In this document: in pieces, positions 21,112 through 31,193 of the stretch | Layout of the letters: each line of letters starts with the position of its first letter | How positions within the stretch are numbered: position 1 is the first letter of the stretch | Source of the DNA: Scilla litardierei | Taxonomy: Eukaryota > Streptophyta > Magnoliopsida > Asparagales > Asparagaceae | Length of the DNA stretch: 64,000 nt | Reading direction: 5' to 3' | Assembly (NCBI GenBank): GCA_030789695.1 | Contig: JAULAV010002380.1 | Coordinates: 1-64,000, forward strand | The notes under the pieces: model-generated | The model's database searches: none | Seen by the model: only the letters and a program-made list of their open reading frames with translations | What the model was told of the DNA's origin: nothing | Position numbers and translations under genes: made by a program

Positions 21112-22871
21112 TGGTCGCTCCGGAATGTAACCCAAAGAACGGTTGTAGTTTTACCGCAAGCGCACGGTATAGCGGCGAGCGGGTTATCGAACACAGGGAG
21201 GACGAATGACCGTGCTTGTTCAAATCAACCTGGCTATTAAGAAGAGAGAAATTTGCCTCTGGCGATCCTGTCACAATCGTCAGACAAAGTACGGAAATAT
21301 CAAATCAAATAAAGAACGTCTAGGGAATGGGAAATTCCCGCTACTCACCGTATTTCGTAAATGTGGTTCATTGGTATCAAAATTGCTAGAATAAAATTTT
21401 GGATGAACTAGTCGCAACTGAATGTAATACCTAGCTCACGCTCTCGTGCTGTTGCCGGTCTATAGCTATCCTAGGTTCGGGTCCAATCTCTTGCAAACCC
21501 TAGCCTAGGGAAGCTAGCATTAGGATCAACATCATCGTTCAATCGTGCCCCGAGCCCACTCTCGTGCAAACTCGGGCCACAACCTAGGTTGGGATAGTTC
21601 CTACCCGTCCAATCTCTTGCAAACGGGTATCGGCATGGAATTGCAACCGGAAACCCTAGTATCGGTCCAATCTCTTACAAACCGATACTACGGAAATTCG
21701 ATTCCAATCCAATTCGGATTTCTAGGGTTTCCTAACGAATTGGGATCCAATCTCTTGCAAATCCCAATCGATATGAATACCTAGCCATCCGTAGTAAATC
21801 GATCCCAATCTAATCCCTAATAGCAATTCTAGCAAAATTCCTACCAATTCATCACAAATATGAAATCGGGCTCGTAGGGTTCATCCCCACGCCCCAAGAC
21901 GTGGAGACTACTCACAATTCATAGCACAAACACAAAAGTAATCAATGAAATTAACAAGAGAATTCATCACAAATTTGAGATAGGCAATAAAAATAGAATT
22001 TTTAGAGAAGAGAGACACAAACCAATGGAGTTCTTCAAATAATCCAATAAAAATCAACTTTTGTCTCCTCTCTAATCACAAGAATAAAGCTAAAAAGTTA
22101 ATCTAAAAAGCTGCAAAAATCTAAGAGGAAAAGCTCTCCAAACTAGGGTAAAAACAGGGGTTAAATACCCCTCAAAATCGTCCAAAAAACTGTGACCAAA
22201 ATACCCCTGCGCAGCCTGAAATCCGCAATTTTCGCTACAAGCAGCGCATCGCACTCGGCCGAGTGACAGAAGTCGCTCGGTCGAGTGAGAAACCCTGTAA
22301 ATTTCCAGTAAGTCTGGGTCTTCGGGGGTCTTCACTTCAGGAGTCGCTCGGCCGATGGCTTCTTGATACTCGGGCCGAAGCTCAGGCAGACGAAAAACAG
22401 TAAGTTGGCGATTTTTGACATGCGTCGTCTGGGTGCCACTCGGGCGGACGGGATCTCGTCACTCAGCCGATGTGGCTTCCGATGCTCGACCGAGTGCACA
22501 TATGAAACGTATCCGATCTAGTCGGCCGAGCAGTGTCTCGCTGGTCGGCTGAGTGACTCCTTCACTCGGCCGAGTGGGACACCAAAAATGCCCAAACAGC
22601 TTGTTTTGGCCTCCTCGTCGCTCCTGCGATGTCATTTCTTCTTCCGCTCCTCTCCAACAGCAGAATACCCCTCGGGGAGGTCATCGGTGACACTCTGGAG
22701 TAGGCGTATCTCGAGTTCACTCCAAATCGCTCCAAATCACCTGAAATTCGACAAAAACAAGAAATCGTGAAAAGCATCGCAATATCGTCGATATATCGTG
22801 AAAAACATGATTTGAGTGATCTAAATGGCATGCAAACATGCGGGAAAAAAGTGTAAAATAAGGAGTGATCA
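21112..22871 (-). repeat. 5' LTR of element B
   Basis: 1,760 bp; it lacks a 57-bp palindrome-bearing stretch near 22,350 that is present in the 3' LTR, and has scattered substitutions, several of which hit palindrome copies. It begins TGGTCGCTCC on the plus strand and ends GGAGTGATCA, followed by the GGAGC duplication. Confidence 0.92.
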
Positions 22872-24120
22872 GGAGCCCACGACGACAACAAACAATAAAG
22901 AAAAATCTGAAATTGATGAGCCTTAGAAGGAGCGAACATATATGCCACCGGTACCATTTCCTCAACGGTTGGCAAAGGCCAAATTGGAGAAGAAGTTTGC
23001 CAAATTTCTGGAGTACTTGAGATGTATTAGCTTTAACATCCTGTTCCTTTATGCAATTATTGAAATCCCAACATATACGAAGTTTCTCAAAGATTTGATC
23101 ACGGAAAGACAAAGAACGAAGAAGATCATACTCTCCAAACAAGGTTCTTGGTTCATTAATGAAGAAAAGTTGCCGAATAAGCTAAAGGATCCTGGAAGTG
23201 TTAGGATTCCATGCACTCTTGGTGGAGTCCCCCTACAAAAAGCTTTGGTAGATTTCGGTGCGAGCGTAAGCCTCATGCCTCTTACCATGTTCAAGAAAAG
23301 TTACCGAAGAAGCTAAAGGATCCCGGAAGTGTTAGGATTCCATGCACTTACCATGTTCAAGAAGCTTTGGTGGAGTCCCCCTACAAAAAGCTTTGGTAGT
23401 TTCAGTGCGAGCGTAAGCCTCATGCCTCTTACCATGTTCAAGAAGTTCAATACGGGGACCGACCTCAAGGCCACAGATATGAAGATTCAACTCGTCGATG
23501 GGCGGATTACTAGGCCGATGGGGATCGCCGAGAATGTGCCATTGTAAATACCAGGAGGACTATGCATACCATGTGACTTTGTCATCATGGACGTGAAAGA
23601 AGAGGGCGATACATCTCTTATACTTGGGCGCCCCTTCTTAGCTATAGCTAGAGTTATTGTTGACGTGAGGGAGGGAACGTTGTCACTCAACAATGGTAAT
23701 ATTGAAGTCGAGTTCCGCCTCCCATGAGCCATGAAGAATAGATCCTCGCTGGAGGAAGGCGACTATGTGGACATCCTTGATGGAGTGCCAATTTCTGAAA
23801 TTGGTGCTCCAATTGAGATACATCGGATCCTCTCACCAAGGAATAGGAGAATAGACGCTGATGTCTTAAGGATTAGAGAGCTCTGCAAGCTCTCTACGGT
23901 GAATCAAAGAAATAAAGAGCCACCGGCGAACACATCTTCAACGCCAGGAAAGTCAAAGGAAGCCAAGAACAAAAGCTTAGGGGAGACATACCTCAATACC
24001 ATTATAGAGGAAGCACGCTTTAAGGAGGCCAAGCAAGATGAAGCGCAACATCTGAACCCCACTGCCCTCCCTGCAAATTTTGACACGTGCATCTCCTATA
24101 CACCGATCATCGCGCGCTAA
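22872..24120 (+). pseudogene. gag-protease of element A, segment 3
   Basis: Homology to B's polyprotein resumes at MPPVPFPQRLAKAK (22,942). The protease site ALVDFGASVSLMP lies at ~23,245-23,285 with an intact Asp and Gly. A scrambled partial duplication follows, then ILGRPFLAIA and a Lys/Glu-rich tail to the stop at 24,118-24,120. Stops near 23,545 and 23,725 and the duplication make it non-functional. As in B, the frame ends without RT. Confidence 0.8.
23167..23444 (+). repeat. Imperfect tandem duplication within A protease
   Basis: The ~130-bp stretch from AAGTTGCCGAATAAGC to CATGTTCAAGAA is repeated at ~23,297-23,444 in rearranged form, with an extra CTTACCATGTTCAAGAA inserted. The second copy reads SFSASVSLMP where the first has DFGASVSLMP, so the catalytic Asp is lost there. 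Confidence 0.75.
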
Positions 24121-24165
24121 ATAAGAAATCTTAAGTGGTCGAGCTCAAGACCTTAACGAGCACTT

Positions 24166-24183
24166 ATCGGGAGGCTACCTGAT
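24166..24183 (+). other. Hairpin between gag-pro and ORF1 module (A)
   Basis: ATCGGG-AGGCTA-CCTGAT folds like B's hairpin. Relative to B, the outer pair changed from G-C to A-T on both sides and one G-C became G-U, so pairing is kept. Confidence 0.62.
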
Positions 24184-24459
24184 GTTCTATCTTAGTTCTT
24201 TTAGTTGAATTTTAGTTTTCATTTTCGTTTTAAATTTTTAAAGTTCAGAGAGTCAAGAGTCTAATAAAAATCTGACAATGGGCAACGTTTTTCATTGTAC
24301 GAAGAAAATATGAAGAAACCAGTCAATAAAGGGTAGCCATGGCAAGGGAGAGCAGCTCTAGGGGTGTGCTTAAATGCCAAAGGAAGGAAGAAACTGACAG
24401 GAGAGGAAGAAACAGCTGCTGAAAGAAAACAGAGAGTTTGGAGCTTAAAAGAGCAGCCC

Positions 24460-24915
24460 ACTCAGTCGAGTGTTATTCTCACTCAGCCGAGTGAAGATCT
24501 CACACGACCGAGTGGGATACTGTACAGAGAAGCCTCAAAACCCCTCTCTGAAAATTATATGCCACTTGACCGAGTGACTTTGTCACTCGATCGAGTGAAT
24601 TCTAGGTCAAATAGCTCTAATGAATGCTCTGTAAAGACTGTTTACTGGACCGAGTAGATTAGTTCACTCGACCGAGTGACTATTTCTACTCGACCGAGTA
24701 GGAGACTGTAGCATAAACTCGAAAAATTATCAGCATTTTTCTATTTGTCACTCGACCGAGTGAAACTTGTCACTCGACCGAATGAAACTTGTCACTCGAC
24801 CGAGTGACTCGAACAACTCGACCGAGTGACTCGAGCTACTCGACCGAAGCGCCAAATTTCAAATTTTTCAAGCATTGGGCCACTCGATCGAGTGACGATT
24901 GTCACTCGACCGAGT
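24460..24915 (+). repeat. Palindrome array upstream of A ORF1
   Basis: About fifteen ACTCGACCGAGT-type motifs, most with a GACC or GATC centre, many embedded in GTCACTCGACCGAGTGAC. It is the same family as in A's LTRs. Between copies lie 10-60 bp of unrelated sequence. Confidence 0.9.
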
Positions 24916-24935
24916 GACTTAAAGCAACCCAGCCA

Positions 24936-24942
24936 TATTTAA
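24936..24942 (+). promoter_or_regulatory. Candidate internal TATA-like box (A)
   Basis: CATATTTAATCCC, about 20 bp after the last palindrome and 500 bp before the ORF1 ATG. It is a weaker match than in B or O. Confidence 0.4.
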
Positions 24943-25436
24943 TCCCAAATATGCAGCTCGGGACCCAAAATTCCCAATTCGATCGATCCCTTCCTCCTTC
25001 CCCCCGACTCACCGAACCTAGCCTCCCCTCGCCCGAGGCCCTCTGCCCACTCAATCGAGATCGTCACCCCCACTTGTCGGTGGCGCCATCTCCGACGACT
25101 CCTGGCAGCAGACCTCCGAAGATTAACCCCCATCTCGCCCTAATTTCGCCATATCTTCTCCTATTCATTTCGTAAGCCCAATTCAACCCCATTCCTAATT
25201 CAACCCTATTCTTTGCTTAATAATCTTGATTAATCCCAAAATTTTATGAGATTCATTGCTAATTCATCATTTTTGTGCTTCAGGATAGCTTGGGGGAGAT
25301 CATACGCTGATTCGAATCTTAGGGGAGGTGCCTCTCGCTCATTTTGCTTGTGTGGAGTTGCATCGTGCTTGGTACACTCATTCCTTATTTTATTTTGAGA
25401 ACCTTGTGACTGTTGCACTTCTCACGGTATTTACTC
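24943..25436 (+). other. Leader of A ORF1 with candidate intron
   Basis: A C-rich leader. A TTC|GTAAGC donor at 25,172 and TGCTTCAG|GAT acceptor ending at 25,283 bound a 112-nt AT-rich candidate intron. ATAGCTTGGGGGAGATC directly follows the acceptor, as in B. Confidence 0.5.
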
Positions 25437-27323
25437 ATGCCTCCACGCACCCCCACATTGCACTAGGTCTAGCACGCGACAGCCCGCTGCCAAGCAGAAG
25501 AAAACCGGTGACCCCGACCCTTCTTCATCTAGAGGAGAGTCCCCACTGCATAGCATTTCACCTCCTACACTCCCAGCTTCCACTGCACCTATTCCACCCC
25601 CACCACCACAGCCTGCCCCTGTGATCGACACGCTTGGGATCACCTTCAGAGATGACACACACCGCGTCAAATTTGAGGGGCTCTCCAAGCGTCAAATCAT
25701 ACCCACTAGGTTCGTGCATATCGACACACTCGAGAACCTAGGGGTACTACAGGGCTTGCTCCAGTTGTTTGACAACGTGGTGTGGCATGACTTTTTGTCG
25801 GTGTCGACAGACACCTTTGTCTGACCGACCCTCGAGGTCTTGAGTTCTATTCGTAGGACTCCCAGGGGATATTATTTTAGGCATATGGATAGTAAGTGCA
25901 AGATTTCACATGACATTCTCCGAGATTACGGTCTCAGGCATCATACCCCATCTGTCTTTGCTTCTGATGCTTTCTGGGACACGATCACTGGCACGCACCA
26001 CTTTGACCCTAACCGGGCCAAGGCTTCCTCCATAGTCCACCCTTGCCTGTGGATTGCACAGCGCCTTTTGGCGACTACCATTTTAGCCTGGCCAGAGGTT
26101 GGGACGGTGTCCATGTCGGAGCTCTTCATGCTTTCTGCGATGACTAGGGAGAGAGCCTTAGAGGGCGCGGGGATGTCTTAGTCCCCGCCATTTCTATAGA
26201 TGCAGTCAGGTGGTATTTGGACCGCATAGTTTCCACAGTTGCCTCTAGGAAATCGATATGTTGTGGCAGTCTGGTTACCCTCCTAGCTTCCATTTATGAG
26301 ATTGAGCTTCCTGTCGGTTTGCGTCGTCCTACGGGCCCCACTTCACTATCTCTCGATGTGTTGGCCCGCATGAAGATGCTCTGCCACATGGTCAGCGACA
26401 TTGCGTCTGGCTACAGGGCCTGTTTTCTGCAGATTATATGGTGCTTTGGAGTCCCGCTTGGACCTACACTGGACCCGCAGGTGGGGAGTGGAGGCCCTAG
26501 ATGGACATCCTCATCCCAGCTGTCTACGTGCTAGAACCCGATGGCGACCAGCAGGAGCCCCTTCTTGACCCTCTTGCTCCTGAGATCCAGATTCCTCAGC
26601 CTACCTTCGATCCAATCCCCGAGCCTGACACATCTGTCCACACTTCTGCTCGTGCCAAGATCACTTCCATTGATGTGTCTATTCACAGCGCCTCTTCTGT
26701 GCCGCTACGAGTTGACCACCATCTCATATTTGAGCCTTTAGAGCACCGACCACATCACTTTTGAGAGTGGCAATCCCTCTTCCTCCACGGCTGCTGAGAC
26801 CATATCCACCCCTGATTTTTCGACTCCTGTGGAGTCATTCTCTGCTGATTTCATGACTTCCCCAACTGTCGATGCCTCTGTCTCTGTCGCCGTCGTATAT
26901 ATTGCGAGCGTCGTGGTGTCTATCACCACAGCTGTTGCCACGACCTCTCCGCCTGCATCATCCTCTGCTGATGTCACATCGTCCTCAGCTGCTGCACACG
27001 CTTCTGAGAGCGTTCCTGCGTCTCAGCCTCCACTAGAGGCTGAGCGTCTTATTGTGAGCACTGCACCGTACACAAACCCGATAGTGGCACCACTTGTTTT
27101 TGGAGGCCGTATGAAACACCCCTGCCCACCACCTGTTCAACCATCTACATCCGCTCCCAACATCTTTGACTTGTGCCTCCGCACGGTCGAGACGGCAGTG
27201 AGCAGGCTTAAAGTAGATTTTAGTGCTCTCACAGCTGTCGTTGCTTCCCAGCAGGCCCGTGTCGACATGATTCCTGGTATTCAGCTCACGCTGAACCAGA
27301 TTCTTCAGCACCTGCGACAGTAG
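25437..27323 (+). pseudogene. Athila-type env-like ORF1 of A, decayed
   Basis: It starts with ATG at 25,437 (MPPRTPTL) but meets stops within ten codons and shifts frame several times. The conserved core is clear in pieces: LGITFRDDTHRVKF, RQIIPTRFVHIDTLENLGVLQ and VWHDFLSVSTDTFV at 25,620-25,824, SICCGSLVTLLAS near 26,245, and an Ala/Ser/Thr-rich tail with a C-terminal LRTVETAVSRLKVDF segment to the TAG at 27,323. It corresponds to B's ORF1 throughout. Confidence 0.78.
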
Positions 27324-27504
27324 CAGCAGCCGGTACCCCAGTCTGCCCCTTAACAGTCTGCACCACCGCCACTAATGCCCCCACCACAGGGAGGTGAGAC
27401 GATGAACCACCAGTTTAGGCACATACTTTTGATGCCCATCATATTTTTGCCTCACCCCTCACCCCATTATTTTGTTTGCACTCTGTCTTCACCATTTTAC
27501 AAGG

Positions 27505-27507
<3 letters not shown>

Positions 27508-27570
<63 letters not shown>

Positions 27571-27600
27571 ATATCTATCTATCTATATATATATATATAT
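27508..27600. repeat. (AT)n microsatellite
   Basis: About 93 bp of AT dinucleotides, interrupted by ATCT units at 27,569-27,583, ending with T(AT)8 before CAGTTTGG. The same T(AT)8 follows the Helitron end at 57,890. Confidence 0.95.
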
Positions 27601-28842
27601 CAGTTTGGGGGAGCGTATGTATTTCTGGGCCACCAACTTGTATCCATTTTGCACATATCATCTACCATACTGCATCCATTCATCACTTTGCATGCTTGCT
27701 TGCATATACCATTTTCATACGTCATTATCTTTTATTTTCTTTATTTTCTTTTATTTTGCATCATACATGCAACCTCACCCACCTACCCCTATCTTATATG
27801 TCCATGTGCCACCCTTCGCACATTGACAACAATGTGATGTTTAGCTTGGGGGAGGGAGTGTACACACACTTTTTATTTTCTTTATTTTTATCTTTATTTT
27901 TCACTTTTCTTTATTTTTCGCTTATTTCCACGTCCTTTTTCATTTTTATTGACGTGCATCATGTTTTATTTATTTTTGGAGTCTTTTGCATGTGTATAGT
28001 TAGTTTTTATTTTATCTTTATTTCTTTTACTTTCTTAGCTAGAGATGAATTCCCTATGATGATTACAGCATGGAGTCGCTTTACTCTTATGCACGTATCT
28101 CCTGCCATGCTATTTTTTTTTATTTCTGATGTCATAAGCGATATATTGCCATGAATTTGAGAAAAAGAATTTCCATCATGTTTTATTCGTTTGTGAATGA
28201 ATTTTAGCGTTGGCTAAGTCTTGGAATTACATTATTGTATACTCTTTATAGAAAACAAACCAAGCTTCACGCATTGACTGCCTATTACTTGGAGTACTGC
28301 TTTGTACCTTATTATCACTTCTTTTTGCATGAAATGTGTATTAAACTTCCAGGTTGAATGAATGACTGTCACATGATATGAATAGATTAGTTTACTTTTT
28401 GATATCAAACTGAGTAGATTACATTACCCTGCTGAAGTTGTTGTGCACATGCAAAAGAGTGAACCGAGTGTTATCTTATATTCTTTCTCCACATATCTTG
28501 AAAATCATTTCTATACTTATAGTCATTGGTGAATCTCCTCTTTAGTGAGTCCTATGTTTGCATCTTCCCCATGCTAAAAAGAATAAGCTCCATTATCCCA
28601 AAATCTCAAAATAAAGGAAAAAAAATTCTATCTTTCTATCTTTATTTGGGGTTGTTCATATGTATATATAGGATAGTTCTATTGTATACACAATCCCTTC
28701 TTATTTCTTTCTTATTTTCCTTTTTATTCATATGGAGCTACAAAAATATATGGAAAAAATTTGTATTTTATGTTTGATGACACCACGCTTATAACTACGC
28801 TTAGGGAAGGGGATCCAATGATGTGTGGGAGAGTGACTAATT
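27601..28842 (+). other. A 3' UTR, first part, with stem-loop
   Basis: A T-rich untranslated region. CACATTG-ACAA-CAATGTG at 27,819-27,836 makes a perfect 7-bp stem and is followed by TTTAGCTTGGGGGAGGG. Later blocks match B's 3' UTR, for example CACCACGCTTATA near 28,783. The solo LTR interrupts it at 28,843. Confidence 0.75.
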
Positions 28843-30675
28843 TGTTGGATACAACGTGTGTTGGATTGAACGATCAATGACTTTGTGTTTGATGATAAAA
28901 ATGTGTGTGAACGCTCTAATGTGGGTGTTAAGTGTTTTCAGGAGTGGCACGCTTGTAAATCTTCAAAGTGATGACCAAGTCAATTAATGGAGGAATTACT
29001 ATTCACATAGCAAATTGGAAGATGGCGAAATTGTTATTCATATAGCAACTTGGACTTGGTCAAAGAGATGGTGACTATAGCTACAAGTATTGTACCAAGT
29101 CAAATTGGAGAGGATCTTATTCAAATCAATTTAAGATTGATACTTATCCCCATTGCCATTCTAATCCTATTCCAATATGGAGAGATATGGAGTATCTCTT
29201 TCTAATCTCCTTTGATTGATTCAAATCAATTAAAGATCCTATCAAATCTCATATCCTATTTGAATACAAATCCTAAACCAATTAGTATTGCAATGAGATC
29301 AAATAGAATCCCTCCAAATATCCTACTCCTATCCCCATTAGGATTTCTCCTTATCCACAAATTCTCCAAACCCTTCCCTATATAAACCAAGCAATCAAGG
29401 GACCTAAAACTTACAGCCATACAACAAAACCCTAGCCATAATAATGCGGCCATAGCAAAGAGACATTGCGACAACACAAGAGAAAGGGGAGAGAAAACTT
29501 GCACACCCTCAAGCCATAAACCCTATTGCTCTTCTTCTCCGAGGCCAAAGCTCCTCCTTCCCTTTTCCCTAAGCTTCAACTTCATAATCTCCATAGCCGA
29601 AATTTCCAAGCACACAAGGTCAAAGAGCTCCATTGTTTTATCACATCTCATATAGCCGCAATATAACCAAGACTATATCATCTCCTTGTGCAACTTCCTC
29701 TAGCCACAAGTCCAAAACCCCAAGCTCCTCCCATAGCTGCAATATCTCCAAGAGCCAAGCTCATATCTTGCGCAATATACCAAGGCCAAAGGGCATCCCA
29801 CTCCATCATCTTCTCCAAGCCAAAAGAGCCCAAGCTTCATTGAACACCACCTTCCGCAAGTCATGCACCAAGCAATTTCCCCATTGTCGCAAGTTGCCAT
29901 TGAGGAGGAGCAACTGTAGCCGCAAGTTGCAGACCCAAGCACCAAGAGGAGGCTGCTACAGCATCAAGGAGTGGTCTGCACATGGACTGCTAAAGCAAAC
30001 AAGTGGTCTGCGTGTGCACTGCAGGGTTCTGTCCGCGCACTGCAGGGTTCTGTCCGCGCACTGCTGGGTTCAGGCCACGCACTGCTGCTGCACCATCAAG
30101 ACAAGGCCGTAATATTGAAAGAGGGGCCAAGCGAGAGCAGTAACTTGAGTTGCAGACGAGAAGAGACATCTACATCTTGCCAGACGAGAGCTGGCCCGTG
30201 TCGATTGACAGAGACGACTACGCCTACACACTGAGATTCTCTAAAATCTTTTAATATTATTTGTGTGTAGTAGTAACGATCTATGTAGGAGAAACTTTAC
30301 CACTTTTGTGTACTTTTGGGGTCTATCTGGTGGGTGCTAGAAAGAGGGACTTGACTAGTTGGGAATAGTCAAGTGAGAGCATGTACTAGGATTAGTTTTG
30401 TTGAGCACTTTGGTGAGTGCAGGTATTGAGAGTCAAGCGAGTGTAGAGTGGGAGCTCTAGCTACATGCTGTACTAGGTAATATTTCTAATATATTATTTG
30501 CTTTTGGGGCTGGACGTAGGTCGTGGGTGCGACCGAACCAGGGTAAATCTATTGTGCATCTGTGATTGCTTATTGTTTATCCTGCATGTGATTATAGCTG
30601 CTTGTGATTTATCGTGGGTTGCGCGAGAATTTTTAAAAGCCTATTCACCCCCTAGGCTTAGATCCAAATCCAACT
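28843..30675 (+). repeat. Solo LTR, copia-like
   Basis: It starts TGTTGGAT and ends ATCCAACT, an inverted terminal match. The flanks are TAATT (28,838-28,842) and TACTT (30,676-30,680), one base apart; B, which lacks the insert, has TACTT at the same place. Inside are CCCTATATAAACC at ~29,380 (TATA) and a U5 with GAACCAGGGTAAA at ~30,535 and CACCCCCTAG near the end, as in C's LTR. No internal region or partner LTR is present, which fits LTR-LTR recombination. The 29.6-30.2 kb ORF is within this LTR and I do not treat it as a gene. Confidence 0.75.
30019..30081 (+). repeat. 21-bp minisatellite in solo LTR
   Basis: Two identical 21-bp units (CTGCAGGGTTCTGTCCGCGC plus A) and a third diverged one. 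The duplicate copy at 60,323-60,406 has one more unit. Confidence 0.9.
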
Positions 30676-31193
30676 TACTTGTATGTGCATGACAACATAT
30701 GCTAGGTAATTTCTGATACTTAGGGAGATGACTTAGAGTATAACAAAGTCTATGAATTGAAAAATCGGCATGAAATTCATGAAAACCATCTCTTTCTATT
30801 CTTTTTGATTTGAAATGAGTGAGATCTCTTATTTTCCAATTAGAATCAATCAATGGAAAAGTATGTTGTCTATAATCACGTATATCGTTTTATATGCCTC
30901 AGACGATGCTGATTCTAAAATGATTTCATATTTCAGACGATTCACGTTGTTCTTAGTATTTTCTATCAAATGTACCCATATGATGTGATATCGAAATAAA
31001 AGCTTTAGCTATGTTTCTTATTCATTGCTCATGCTATTTGAGTAAGCAAATCCGAGTTCTGAGAGAATGACTTAGCACTTTTCCATCTTCATCTTCTTTT
31101 TCATCTTCTTTGATTTATCTTTATTTTTATTCGCCAAGTTCACTTTTTACTCATCTTCCTCGAGGACGAGTAAGAGGTAAGCTTGGGGGATTT
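30676..31193 (+). other. A 3' UTR, second part, and polypurine tract
   Basis: Continues A's 3' UTR after the solo LTR. It ends GAGGACGAGTAAGAGGTAAG then CTTGGGGGATTT directly before the LTR at 31,194; the purine run is the polypurine tract and matches B's. Confidence 0.8.

Larger units (their letters stand above)
11154..22871 (-). mobile_element. Athila-like Ty3 element B, non-autonomous, minus strand
   Basis: LTRs at 21,112-22,871 (5') and 11,154-12,970 (3') carry TGATCACTCC-type ends, flanked by GGAGC at 11,149-11,153 and 22,872-22,876. Reading on the minus strand: primer site matching tRNA-Asp at 16 of 17 bases, gag-protease (20,859-18,409), hairpin (18,152-18,135), palindrome array, TATA, leader, env-like ORF1 (16,986-14,905), stem-loop, polypurine tract. 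Pol is absent. Gag-pro and ORF1 each have only one stop and the LTRs are similar, so B is better preserved than A, into which it inserted. Confidence 0.92.

Noticed and set aside
27375..28154. 259-codon ORF with (IY)n repeats
   Set aside because: It is the AT microsatellite plus T-rich 3' UTR read as codons.
29633..30112. 160-codon Ser/Lys-rich ORF (and copy at 59,937)
   Set aside because: It lies within the solo LTR after the TATA box; no similarity seen, and low-complexity composition.
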